Assembly (NCBI RefSeq): GCF_003967075.1
Contig: NZ_AP018665.1
Span: forward strand, 1-64,000
Direction of reading: 5' to 3'
Length of the DNA stretch: 64,000 nt
Source: Sphingobium amiense
GTDB lineage: Bacteria > Pseudomonadota > Alphaproteobacteria > Sphingomonadales > Sphingomonadaceae
A program made the translations under genes and the position numbers. Position 1 is the first letter of the stretch, and every line of letters begins with the position of its first letter. The notes beneath the pieces were generated by a model. It was given only the letters and a program-made list of their open reading frames with translations. It was not told the origin of the DNA and ran no database searches. Of this stretch, positions 8,842-16,969 are shown one piece after another.

Positions 8842-10134
8842 ATGCGCGCCAAATCCGTCCTGTCGATCGCTGCACAGACAGAGCGTCTGCCCATGCCCAA
8901 GCGCTCGGTTTCCGCGGAGATCGTGACGATCCTGGCACCCGGCGAGGCGCCGCTGCCCCAGCGGCGGTCGGGCGCCGCGCAAGATCGCGCGGTCCAGCTC
9001 GTCGAGTTGCTTCAGGAGCTGACAGGCGAAGGCGCCAGCCTGGTCGAACTCAACTTCCAGAAGAGCATCGAGGCGCGGGCGCCCGCCAGCATCAAGGCGC
9101 TCGCGGTCGATCTCGATTGCTACGCGCGCTTCTCGGCCGAGCGCGGCGGGATCGGCCTGCCCGCCGACGAAGCGCGGCTTGTCGCCTATATTGACTATTG
9201 CGAGGCGCGGCGGCTCAAGCCGGCGACCGTGTCCCGGCGCCTGTCCTCGCTGGCGGTGGCCCATCACCTTCTCGACGTTCCATGCCCCGTCGGTGCCGTC
9301 GTGGTCCGCGATGCGCTGCGTGGGCTGCGGCGTCGGGCCGGAGTCCGGCAGCGCCAGGCCGGCCCGTTGCGGCTCGGCGAAGGGATCGGGCGGGAAGCCG
9401 TCAGGGGGTTCACGCTGTCGGTGCTGCTCGAGGCGTGTGGGCGCGACGTCGCTGGCCTGCGCGACGCGGCGATCCTGTCGCTCGGCTATGATGCGGGTTT
9501 GCGCGTATCGGAGCTGGTGGCCGTCGCCGTCGAATTGATGGAAGCGCAAGAGGATGGATCGGGGCTGCTCGAGGTGCCCCACTCGAAAACCGACCAGGAA
9601 GGGCAAGGGGCCTGGGTGTGGCTGTCGCCCGACACGATGCGGCGTGTCGCTCTTTGGCGCGAGGCCGCATCAATCCGCGCGGGCGCCTTGTTCCGCCGCG
9701 TAGCGGTGATCCGGACCAAACCCCGCGAAGCGCGCCGGGCGCTCGCGATCGAGGATCTGGCCTATCATGCCCGGGTCGATCGGGAACGCATGGCGGCGCG
9801 GCCTGCGCGCGCGGCCACGGTGACCTACGGAATTGGCGAGCGCGCGCTGACGCCGGCGGCGATGCGGCTGATCATCAAGCGCACGGCGCTCGCCGCAGCC
9901 GACCAGGGCCTGGTCGATCTCATGGGCGCCGATCTCGACCATGCGATCGATGCGCTGAGCACGCATTCGTTGCGCGTCGGCCTGACCCAGGATCTGTTCG
10001 CCAATGGCGAGGATGCGGGACCGATCGCGCAGGCATTGCGATGGACCTCGACCGCCACTGCACTCCGCTACGGCCGCAAGCTCGCTCCGTCGTCCAACGC
10101 GGCGGCGCGTATGTTGAAGGGTGTCAGGAAATAA
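8842..10134 (+). CDS. Tyrosine recombinase/integrase of the transposon (430 aa)
   Basis: Site-specific recombinase with a SAM-like core-binding N-domain (about residues 75-180) and a catalytic C-domain. Visible catalytic elements are the first Arg in AGLRVSEL, the HSLRVGL box (H-x-x-R), and the nucleophile Tyr in ALRYGRK. Inside a tniABQ transposon the usual cointegrate resolver is the serine recombinase TniR; this gene occupies that role. It probably acts at the palindrome just upstream (inference). A phage-type integrase role cannot be excluded. Its stop lies within the start region of the truncated second recombinase at 10121. Confidence 0.85.
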   Translation: MRAKSVLSIAAQTERLPMPKRSVSAEIVTILAPGEAPLPQRRSGAAQDRAVQLVELLQELTGEGASLVELNFQKSIEARAPASIKALAVDLDCYARFSAERGGIGLPADEARLVAYIDYCEARRLKPATVSRRLSSLAVAHHLLDVPCPVGAVVVRDALRGLRRRAGVRQRQAGPLRLGEGIGREAVRGFTLSVLLEACGRDVAGLRDAAILSLGYDAGLRVSELVAVAVELMEAQEDGSGLLEVPHSKTDQEGQGAWVWLSPDTMRRVALWREAASIRAGALFRRVAVIRTKPREARRALAIEDLAYHARVDRERMAARPARAATVTYGIGERALTPAAMRLIIKRTALAAADQGLVDLMGADLDHAIDALSTHSLRVGLTQDLFANGEDAGPIAQALRWTSTATALRYGRKLAPSSNAAARMLKGVRK

Positions 10135-10642
10135 CGCCGGTGCAGAGAATTTTGTCGGTCAGGTGAATTGGCGTGGGGTGTCGGATGCAGTGTTCTTTGT
10201 CCGTTCACAGCAGGTGCGGCGCTACAAGGCGCGCGCCGCTGTGCGCGGTCGGCTGATCGACAGCATCTCGGGCCGCGAGACCTGGGATTTGCGCAAGACG
10301 CTCTCCAAGCCCGCGGTGAAGGCGCGCGTCGAATATGACATCGGCACCATGGCGCTGCACCCGGGATCGATCGGGCCAATCTTCCGGTCGATCATCCAGC
10401 GCGCGTTCGATCTGGGCGCATTGCCCGATCTGACCGGGGAGGATCTCGCCCGGCTGCTCAAGGGAGTCAGCGCGCACTCGACACGGATCGGGCTCAATCA
10501 GGACCTGTTCGCGAGCGGCGAGGATTTGGCGGGGATCATGGACGCGTTACGCTGGCAGTCGCCGCGTATGCCGCTCGCGTACAACCGCAATCTCGCCGCC
10601 GAGCACGGCGCTGCGGGGCGTCTGCTGGCCAAGCTTGCATAG
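10121..10642 (+). pseudogene. Second tyrosine recombinase, catalytic half only
   Basis: The C-terminal part (HSTRIGLNQDLFASGEDLAG, then ALRWQSP, then a Tyr in LAYNRNL) is clearly homologous to the end of the recombinase at 8842-10134. The core-binding domain and the first catalytic Arg are missing. The first 30 or so residues (MSGNNAGAENFVGQ...) look like out-of-context sequence, so the fusion to the previous gene probably arose by a deletion between two recombinase genes. Probably inactive alone. Confidence 0.7.
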
Positions 10643-10674
10643 GTGCGATTGAGACCAAGGCGACGCCCATCCTG

Positions 10675-10748
10675 GGAATGCAGCAAATTATGGCTCGTAC
10701 GAACGCCTCGCAGTGGGCGGGCAATGCAGTGAATTATGGCTGTTCACA
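10675..10748. repeat. Right transposon end with two diverged transposase-binding repeats
   Basis: Two related repeats, GGAATGCAGCAAATTATGG at 10675-10693 and GCAATGCAGTGAATTATGG at 10721-10739, are in inverted orientation to the left-end repeats. The outer copy lies the same 28 nt from the terminal ACA as the left copy lies from TGT. They match the left repeats at 12-13 of 19 positions, so the right end is more diverged than the left. Confidence 0.65.
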
Positions 10749-10929
10749 GTCGTTCGCGGCGACGGGCGATAGGCACGATTGGACCAAATAGCTAATAGAC
10801 CTTGACTCGACCTCTTGAAGATTTTACCATATGAAGAAAATGAGGATGGAGAGCTGCGTGGCAAACATTGACTCGATACCGCCTCTCGCGAATGAGATTT
10901 CATATGATCAACCCTGTCGGGAAGGCATT

Positions 10930-12672
10930 ATGAAGGGCGCAATCGAATTACCCGATATCAAAGATCTTACCGACCAGCTGCGGTTTTCGCCTGGCACGGG
11001 CCACATCTGGCTGGGTAATGATCGAATGGTGTTGATGCATACGCGGTCGATGCGCGCGCTCCGCGAGGAGCTAGTTACCACGATCGGGATGGCGGCGACA
11101 AGGGCGCTATTGACGAGAGTCGGATACGCATCAGGCGTGCAAGACGCAGAACTCGCTGTGAGGATCAGAGGGCAGCGCTCGTTTGACGAGTTCTTTCTTG
11201 TCGGACCGCAGTTACATGGTCTTGAGGGAGTCGGCAGGGTTGAACCGGTATCGGTTCAGTCTGACCCGAAGACAGGGCATTTCTATGGAGAATTCATTTG
11301 GCACGACAGCTGGGAGGATGAGGTTCACATCGACTCATTTGGTGTTACAAGTGAGGCAGCGTGCTGGACCCAAATTGGGTATGCTTCCGGATATACATCT
11401 GCATTTGTAGGCCGCCCTATCGCCTTCAGAGAAGTGGAATGTCGTGCAACAGGCCACACTTTCTGTCGCATCATTGGAAAGCCCGTCCCGGAGTGGGGAC
11501 GGGAGGCCGCTGACGATTTGCCATACTTACAACCGCACCAATTCGTGAATCCTAGAAGTTTTTCGGCAACGAGCCAAGTTGCCCAGGGTGAAACCGTGAC
11601 CGTGGAAGGGCGGCCGACTGCGATCGCGTCGGCACGCGGGCTGGTCGGAGCGTCAGCAGGGTTTAATCTGGTCTGCCATATGCTTGAAAAGGTCGCCCCG
11701 ACGAATGCATCCGTACTCCTCCTAGGTGAAAGTGGAGTAGGCAAAGAGGTTTTTGCGCGAACTTTGCAACGGATATCATCTCGGCCAGCAGGCCCGTTTA
11801 TAGCTGTGAATTGCGCGGCTGTTCCGGAGCAACTTATCGAAGCAGAGCTCTTCGGCGTGACAAAGGGAGCGTATACGGGCGCTACTGAAGACCGGCCAGG
11901 GCGCTTCGAGCGAGCTGATGGCGGTACAATCTTTCTCGACGAGATTGGCACACTTTCGTTGCCCGCACAGGGAAAACTTCTTCGTGTGCTGCAGGAGCGC
12001 GAGGTTGAGCGGCTTGGCGACTCCAAAACGCGTAAGATCGATGTTCGAGTCGTGGCGGCAACCAATGAAGACCTGCGTAAACGTGTGGAAGCACGGGAGT
12101 TCCGGCAAGATCTGTTCTATCGGTTAAATGTTTTTCCAATCATCATCCCACCCTTAAGGGAAAGACGAGCGGACATCTCGCTCTTGATGGAGCATTTTCT
12201 TGAGCTGTTTACGACACGACATGGAAAGCCGCATAGTGGTTTTACGCAAAGAGCTATTGGGGCTTTGTTTTCATATTCCTGGCCCGGGAACGTCCGCGAG
12301 CTTGAGAACATGATTGAACGTGGGGTAATCTTAGCTCCTCATGGAGAAGCTATCGATATCTCTCATTTATTTACGGCCGGTGAGCCCTTGGATGCCGAGC
12401 TGCTATCGATGGCAGCGGACGGTAGTTTGGAAAGAAGCCGGAGAGGTAAGGGGATTAGTGGGTTCTATGAGCGACCCGACTTAAGTGGTCTGTTAGATAA
12501 TCTTATTGATACAGGCGTAAGTCTTAATACGGTTGAAGACCTATTGCTCGAGAAGGCAATCTCTAAAGCGGACGGGAATGTTTCTGAAGGAGCGCGAATT
12601 CTCGGTCTCACTCGACCTCAGTATGCATACCGACTTAAGCGTCGTTCGGGTGGAAGCGAAGACGGCGGATAG
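10930..12672 (+). CDS. DmpR/XylR-type sigma54-dependent activator (580 aa)
   Basis: Aromatic-responsive enhancer-binding protein. Domain order: XylR-N effector domain, V4R domain with conserved cysteines ([15 protein letters not shown], then [10 protein letters not shown]), AAA+ domain with Walker A GESGVGKE, and a Fis-type HTH at the C-terminus ([19 protein letters not shown]). The sigma54-contact loop is GAYTGA instead of the usual GAFTGA. The start at 10930 is chosen because GGGAAGG sits just before it and DmpR-like proteins begin about ten residues before the [12 protein letters not shown] motif. A longer frame from 10831 exists. It is expected to bind a phenol or alkylbenzene-type effector and drive a sigma54 promoter for aromatic degradation. 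Its target operon is lost here apart from a tautomerase gene. Lower GC and different codon use than its neighbours suggest separate origin. Confidence 0.88.
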   Translation: MKGAIELPDIKDLTDQLRFSPGTGHIWLGNDRMVLMHTRSMRALREELVTTIGMAATRALLTRVGYASGVQDAELAVRIRGQRSFDEFFLVGPQLHGLEGVGRVEPVSVQSDPKTGHFYGEFIWHDSWEDEVHIDSFGVTSEAACWTQIGYASGYTSAFVGRPIAFREVECRATGHTFCRIIGKPVPEWGREAADDLPYLQPHQFVNPRSFSATSQVAQGETVTVEGRPTAIASARGLVGASAGFNLVCHMLEKVAPTNASVLLLGESGVGKEVFARTLQRISSRPAGPFIAVNCAAVPEQLIEAELFGVTKGAYTGATEDRPGRFERADGGTIFLDEIGTLSLPAQGKLLRVLQEREVERLGDSKTRKIDVRVVAATNEDLRKRVEAREFRQDLFYRLNVFPIIIPPLRERRADISLLMEHFLELFTTRHGKPHSGFTQRAIGALFSYSWPGNVRELENMIERGVILAPHGEAIDISHLFTAGEPLDAELLSMAADGSLERSRRGKGISGFYERPDLSGLLDNLIDTGVSLNTVEDLLLEKAISKADGNVSEGARILGLTRPQYAYRLKRRSGGSEDGG

Positions 12673-12755
12673 CGCGTTCCCCAACCTCAAGTTGTGGGGC
12701 TAAGCAAAACCTTCTCGCTAAACAGAATATTCTAAATCGATTTGGAGTATAAAAT

Positions 12756-12947
12756 ATGCCTTTTGCGCAAATCTTTATTCTTGAGGGCCGCACCGAGGAC
12801 CAAAAACGGGCCATTATCGAGAAAGTTACGCAAGCACTCGTCGAAGCCGTTGGAGCGCCAAAGGAGAATGTGCGGGTGTGGATCCAGGAGCTACCTAAGG
12901 AGAACTGGGGAATCGCGGGGGTCACAGCAAAGTCGCTTGGTCGTTAG
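12756..12947 (+). CDS. 4-oxalocrotonate (2-hydroxymuconate) tautomerase (63 aa)
   Basis: Small meta-cleavage-pathway isomerase that ketonises 2-hydroxymuconate. Pro-2 follows the initiator Met and becomes the catalytic N-terminal proline. The conserved Arg residues (R11 in EGRTEDQK; the VRVWIQE segment) are in place, and 63 aa is the normal length for the hexameric enzyme. GGAG precedes the start. It is downstream of the DmpR-like regulator and is the only pathway enzyme left before IS remnants begin, so it is probably an orphaned end of a dmp/xyl-type operon. Confidence 0.88.
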   Translation: MPFAQIFILEGRTEDQKRAIIEKVTQALVEAVGAPKENVRVWIQELPKENWGIAGVTAKSLGR

Positions 12948-12963
12948 GGTCAGTACTCACTGA

Positions 12964-13041
12964 TCAAAGCCAGAAGATGGCGGTGGCGGCCAGGGCAATG
13001 GCGGAGAAGAAGACGGTCGGACAGCGATCATAGCGGGTGGC
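12964..13041 (-). pseudogene. IS5-family transposase C-terminal remnant
   Basis: The reverse strand encodes ATRYDRCPTVFFSAIALAAT followed by AIFWL and a stop. This is the characteristic hydrophobic C-terminus of IS5-group DDE transposases. The rest of the gene is absent, and the next IS remnant begins immediately. Confidence 0.7.
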
Positions 13042-13279
13042 TGACCGACAACGGCTGCTGCTACACTGCACGCGGCACCTGAGCCTTCTCCCGCGACAAC
13101 GGCCTCGTGCCGCGCACGACCCCAGTCAGCTCGCCCTCCACAATCAAGTGGCATGGCTGAAGCCTTCGGTCACACCCCTCAAACGCGACTATGTCGGCGT
13201 AAATCCAACGCCGGATGCGAAGACTGTCATCGGGCAGATCTCTGACTGGCTCACCTTGCGCGGCGTATTCATCCGGTGA
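13041..13279 (+). pseudogene. IS3-family transposase (integrase domain) remnant, frameshifted
   Basis: Fragments in different frames read LTDNGCCYTAR, then FSRDNGLVPRTTP, then PLKRDYVGVNPTPDAKTVIG. In order these match the LTDNGS...PQSNG...LKRDYV segments of IS3-type OrfB transposases. At least two frameshifts and the loss of both ends show it is long dead. The next 40 bp to the IS66 left end hold nothing I recognise. Confidence 0.65.
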
Positions 13280-13405
13280 GGCACGCCTTGCGGTGATGGC
13301 TGGGACCGCTCTTAACAGCGTATCCGTCATCCCAGACCCACGTGGCGTAGATGGCCATGAGCTTTGAGTGTCCCGCGTGCATATCGCGTAATTTGATTCG
13401 GCGGG

Positions 13406-13591
13406 GTGACTGTGGAGCAAGAGATCGACGGCAGTGGCGGCGTGGAGAACGGGCGCCGACGGCGCTGGACGCTGGAAGAGAAGCGCGCGGTGGTGGAGCT
13501 GTCGCTCGATCCGGCGTGCAGCATGGCGGAGGTGGCCGCGTGTTTCGATGTCCTTCCGGCCCAGATATATGCCTGGCGCCGCGAGTTGCGC
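13406..13591 (+). pseudogene. tnpA: IS66 outer-copy tnpA, 5' part
   Basis: GTG start, then the IS66 OrfA/TnpA HTH region (RRRRWTLEEKRAVVELSL, then AQIYAWRRELR). The frame is broken at 13591 by the inner IS66. It resumes at 16303 after the 8-bp duplication AGTTGCGC. The intact sequence is seen in the inner copy at 15797-16216. Confidence 0.85.
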
Positions 13592-13640
13592 GTATCCGTC
13601 ATCCCAGACCCACGTGGCGGAAACGTGCCGGTCAAGCGTC

Positions 13641-15371
13641 TTAAGAGGGGGCGTTGCGCCCGGCGATCTTGGGGAAGTGCCAGGGCATGAGGGAATCGAG
13701 GTCCTTGTTGCTATGACCGTTGGCAAGCTTGGTGAGGGTGGCGGTGAGCCAGGCGAGCGGATCGACGTCCGAGAGTTTGCACGTTTCGAGAAGGCTGGCG
13801 AGCACCGCCCAATTGTCTGCCCCGGCATCGCTGCCGGCGAACAACGAGTTGCGGCGCGACAGGGCAATCGGGCGGATGCTTCTTTCGACCGTGTTGGTAT
13901 CGAGCTCGACGCGGCCGTCGAGCAGGCAATAGGTGAGCTGCTGCCAGTGGTTGAGCATATAGTTGATCGCTTCGGCCATCTTGCCCTTGGCGCTGAACCG
14001 GCCGAGGTTCTTCGAGAGATAGTCGCGCAGGTTATCGAACAGCGGCTTCAGTATCAGCTGCCGCCCTTCGAACCGCGCCTCGGGCGAGGTGTCCCTGAGC
14101 GTCGCCTCGATCTTGTAGATCGCCGAGAAGCGACGGAGCACCTCGTCGGCAACGGGCTCCTTTTCGCGGAAATCGTAGAACTTGCGCCGCGCGTGAAGCA
14201 GGCAGAATGCGAGGGTGACGCCATTGCGGCGCTTGATCTCATTGTAGCCGGCATAGCCGTCCACCTGGAGCACCCCGGCGAAGTCGCCGAGATGGTCGAT
14301 CGGATGCATGCCGCCGCGGCCGGCGGCGTACATGTAGACGACGGCGGGCGGCGCGAGTCCGCCCCATGGCCGATCGTCGCGGGCATAGGCCCACAGCTGG
14401 CCGCTCTTGGTCTTGCCGGTCCCGGGCGCCAGCACGGGCATGCGCGTCTCGTCGGCGAACAGCTTCACCGAACTTCGCAGCTCGGCGAGCAGATGCTGCC
14501 TGAGCGGAGTCAGCCACCATCCGACGCGCCCGACCCAGTCGGCGAGCGTTGCCCGGTCGAGATCGATCCCCTGGCGGGCGTAGATCTGGGCTTGCCGGTA
14601 AAGCGGAAGGTGATCGGCGTAGCGCGCGACGATGACCTGGGCGACGAGCGCGTCGGTGGGCAGGCCCTGATCGACGATGAAGCTTGGCGCCGGCGCCTGG
14701 GTGACGCCGCCCTCGTCGCAGCCGCGGCAGCCATAGCGCGGACGGCGGGTGACCAGCACGCGGAAGATGGTGGGCACGACGTCGAGGCGCTCGGTGACGT
14801 CCTCGCCGATGACATGAAGATCGTTGCCGCAGCAGGCACACTGCTTGTCTTCGATGTCGACGACCTGCTCGATACGCTCGAGATGGGCGGGCAGCGCTCC
14901 ACGGTTGTTGCGGCGGCGGCGCTTTGTCTCGCCGGTCGCGTCAGCCTGGTCGATCAGCGCTTCGAGCCCGGCCTCGGCGCGCGACAAGGCAGCTTCGAGC
15001 TCTTCGAGCACGAGCTGGTACTGGTCGGGATCGAGCCGCTCGGCGCTCTGGCCGAAACGGTGGCGCTTGAACTGGTCGAGAATGTCGTTGAGGCGCTTGA
15101 CCTCATCGCGGGCGGCCGCGAGCGCGTCCTCCATCTCGGCGGCCTTCGCCTCGGCGATGACGGCGGCGTGTTCGGCCGCTTTCGCGGTGGCGAGCGCGAT
15201 GATCTCGCGCGCCTCAGCTTGGGCCGCAGCGCGGGCGAGCGCCTCGTTCTCGGCGTTGATGCGAACGATCTGCTGGTCGCGTTCGGCCGCCTCGGCGGTC
15301 AGCTTCGCGATGGTCGCGAGCAGCGCAACTGGGTCTTTGCAGGAGGCCGTCAGCGGGTCCATGGCAGGCAT
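13641..15371 (-). CDS. tnpC: IS66 TnpC transposase, inner copy (576 aa)
   Basis: Main DDE transposase of IS66. N-terminal coiled-coil, Ala/Glu-rich (about residues 20-130), then a zinc-ribbon region with CACC and the CRGCDEGG pair, then the DDE core (DETRMPVL, VDGYAGYNE, NTVERSIRP). Length is standard. The protein is identical to the outer copy at 16970-18700. Confidence 0.93.
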   Translation of the reverse strand: MPAMDPLTASCKDPVALLATIAKLTAEAAERDQQIVRINAENEALARAAAQAEAREIIALATAKAAEHAAVIAEAKAAEMEDALAAARDEVKRLNDILDQFKRHRFGQSAERLDPDQYQLVLEELEAALSRAEAGLEALIDQADATGETKRRRRNNRGALPAHLERIEQVVDIEDKQCACCGNDLHVIGEDVTERLDVVPTIFRVLVTRRPRYGCRGCDEGGVTQAPAPSFIVDQGLPTDALVAQVIVARYADHLPLYRQAQIYARQGIDLDRATLADWVGRVGWWLTPLRQHLLAELRSSVKLFADETRMPVLAPGTGKTKSGQLWAYARDDRPWGGLAPPAVVYMYAAGRGGMHPIDHLGDFAGVLQVDGYAGYNEIKRRNGVTLAFCLLHARRKFYDFREKEPVADEVLRRFSAIYKIEATLRDTSPEARFEGRQLILKPLFDNLRDYLSKNLGRFSAKGKMAEAINYMLNHWQQLTYCLLDGRVELDTNTVERSIRPIALSRRNSLFAGSDAGADNWAVLASLLETCKLSDVDPLAWLTATLTKLANGHSNKDLDSLMPWHFPKIAGRNAPS

Positions 15372-15428
15372 CGAATCACATGCGTAACGACGCGTCCAGC
15401 GCAGTTGACTCGGCCTGTCGCGACTATC

Positions 15429-15800
15429 TCACGCATCAGCGAAACCCTCGATTTTAGGCGGATTTACGCGCCTTGGCGCGCGGTGCCGACGCCAGTCCAT
15501 GCCCGAGGTGAGTGCTGCCATCTGCGCCGCCGTGATCGAAAAACTGCCATCGACCGCCGGCGGCCAGGCGAATCCTTCGGCGGCCTCGGCGCGCTTGGTC
15601 ATCAGCCAGATGCCGGTGCCGTCGAACCACAGAATCTTCAGCCTGTCCTTCCTCTTGGAACGAAAAATATAGGCGACTCCGCGCCACGGATCCTGGCTCA
15701 ACTCGTGCTGGACCTTGGCCACCAGCGTGTCGATGCCGCAGCGGAAATCGATCGGCTTGGTGTAGATCAGCACCTTGGCGTCGCTGCCCGGCCCGATCAT
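15429..15800 (-). CDS. tnpB: IS66 TnpB (OrfB), inner copy (123 aa)
   Basis: Accessory protein essential for IS66 transposition. The family signature is seen in IDFRCGIDTLVAKVQ, FRSKRKDRLKILWFDGTG and the W-rich tail (WPPAVDG). The ATG overlaps the tnpA stop by four bases, so translation is coupled. Confidence 0.92.
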   Translation of the reverse strand: MIGPGSDAKVLIYTKPIDFRCGIDTLVAKVQHELSQDPWRGVAYIFRSKRKDRLKILWFDGTGIWLMTKRAEAAEGFAWPPAVDGSFSITAAQMAALTSGMDWRRHRAPRRVNPPKIEGFADA

Positions 15801-16216
15801 CGCGCCCTCAGCAGCGCTGCGATTACCGAGGCGACCAGCGTCGAACTTGCGCCGTGGGCGACCATCACTGGCACGCCGCGCACTTCCATTGCGACCTGCA
15901 CCACCGCGTCCGGCAGCAGCCGCGCGTTCGCGGCCTCCGGTTCGAGCAGCACCGCCGGCACCGATGTCGGCTCGATGACCGCCGGCAGGAACATCGCCCT
16001 GTCCTCGCGCGCCGCGTCCTCCGCCATCTCGCGCAACTCGCGGCGCCAGGCATATATCTGGGCCGGAAGGACATCGAAACACGCGGCCACCTCCGCCATG
16101 CTGCACGCCGGATCGAGCGACAGCTCCACCACCGCGCGCTTCTCTTCCAGCGTCCAGCGCCGTCGGCGCCCGTTCTCCACGCCGCCACTGCCGTCGATCT
16201 CTTGCTCCACAGTCAC
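15797..16216 (-). CDS. tnpA: IS66 TnpA (OrfA), inner copy (139 aa)
   Basis: HTH accessory protein of IS66, beginning with GTG. HTH motif around residues 20-60 (TLEEKRAVVELSL, then MAEVAACFDVLPAQIYAWRR). The C-terminal half (VRGVPVMVAHGAS) is the conserved part before tnpB. Confidence 0.9.
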   Translation of the reverse strand: MTVEQEIDGSGGVENGRRRRWTLEEKRAVVELSLDPACSMAEVAACFDVLPAQIYAWRRELREMAEDAAREDRAMFLPAVIEPTSVPAVLLEPEAANARLLPDAVVQVAMEVRGVPVMVAHGASSTLVASVIAALLRAR

Positions 16217-16302
16217 CCCGCCGAATCAAATTACGCGATATGCACGCGGGACACTCAAAGCTCATGGCCATCTACGCCACGTGGGTCTGGGATGACGGAT
16301 AC

Positions 16303-16544
16303 AGTTGCGCGAGATGGCGGAGGACGCGGCGCGCGAGGACAGGGCGATGTTCCTGCCGGCGGTCATCGAGCCGACATCGGTGCCGGCGGTGCTGCTCGAA
16401 CCGGAGGCCGCGAACGCGCGGCTGCTGCCGGACGCGGTGGTGCAGGTCGCAATGGAAGTGCGCGGCGTGCCAGTGATGGTCGCCCACGGCGCAAGTTCGA
16501 CGCTGGTCGCCTCGGTAATCGCAGCGCTGCTGAGGGCGCGATGA
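16303..16544 (+). pseudogene. tnpA: IS66 outer-copy tnpA, 3' part
   Basis: Continuation of the outer tnpA after the inner insertion, beginning with the duplicated AGTTGCGC. A short frame from an internal ATG could still be translated and would couple to tnpB by the ATGA overlap at 16541. Confidence 0.85.
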
Positions 16545-16912
16545 TCGGGCCGGGCAGCGACGCCAAGGTGCTGATCTACACCAAGCCGATCGATTTCCGC
16601 TGCGGCATCGACACGCTGGTGGCCAAGGTCCAGCACGAGTTGAGCCAGGATCCGTGGCGCGGAGTCGCCTATATTTTTCGTTCCAAGAGGAAGGACAGGC
16701 TGAAGATTCTGTGGTTCGACGGCACCGGCATCTGGCTGATGACCAAGCGCGCCGAGGCCGCCGAAGGATTCGCCTGGCCGCCGGCGGTCGATGGCAGTTT
16801 TTCGATCACGGCGGCGCAGATGGCAGCACTCACCTCGGGCATGGACTGGCGTCGGCACCGCGCGCCAAGGCGCGTAAATCCGCCTAAAATCGAGGGTTTC
16901 GCTGATGCGTGA
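16541..16912 (+). CDS. tnpB: IS66 TnpB (OrfB), outer copy (123 aa)
   Basis: Identical to the inner-copy TnpB at 15429-15800. The frame is intact, but upstream tnpA is split, so expression probably relies on other transcription. Confidence 0.92.
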   Translation: MIGPGSDAKVLIYTKPIDFRCGIDTLVAKVQHELSQDPWRGVAYIFRSKRKDRLKILWFDGTGIWLMTKRAEAAEGFAWPPAVDGSFSITAAQMAALTSGMDWRRHRAPRRVNPPKIEGFADA

Positions 16913-16969
16913 GATAGTCGCGACAGGCCGAGTCAACTGCGCTGGACGCGTCGTTACGCATGTGATTCG

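Larger units (their letters stand above)
3331..10748. mobile_element. Tn7/Tn5053-like transposon with tniABQ and a tyrosine recombinase
   Basis: A 7.4-kb element bounded by TGT at 3331 and ACA at 10748. Each end carries two related 19-bp repeats. The outer repeat finishes 28 nt from the TGT at both ends, and left and right copies agree at 12-13 of 19 positions. The left end (TGTCAGCCGACAAAATAG) resembles the published Tn7 end (TGTGGGCGGACAAAATAG). Contents: tniA, tniB and tniQ (transposition), an HTH gene on the opposite strand, a tyrosine recombinase and a truncated second recombinase. No serine resolvase (tniR) is present. The five bases outside the ends differ (CGTGA and GTCGT), so the flanks have been rearranged or the right boundary is off by a few bases. 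Confidence 0.75.
13592..16302 (-). mobile_element. IS66-family element, inner copy, intact, 2711 bp
   Basis: Complete IS66 inserted in inverted orientation into tnpA of the outer copy. The 8-bp target duplication AGTTGCGC (13584-13591 and 16303-16310) exactly fits the 8-bp rule of the family. All three genes tnpA, tnpB and tnpC are intact on the minus strand and identical in sequence to the outer copy. Confidence 0.93.

Noticed and set aside
13434..16295. Very long plus-strand frame of 953 codons over IS66
   Set aside because: It is the antisense of tnpC/tnpB/tnpA in the inner IS66 copy; GC-rich codons leave the reverse frame open.
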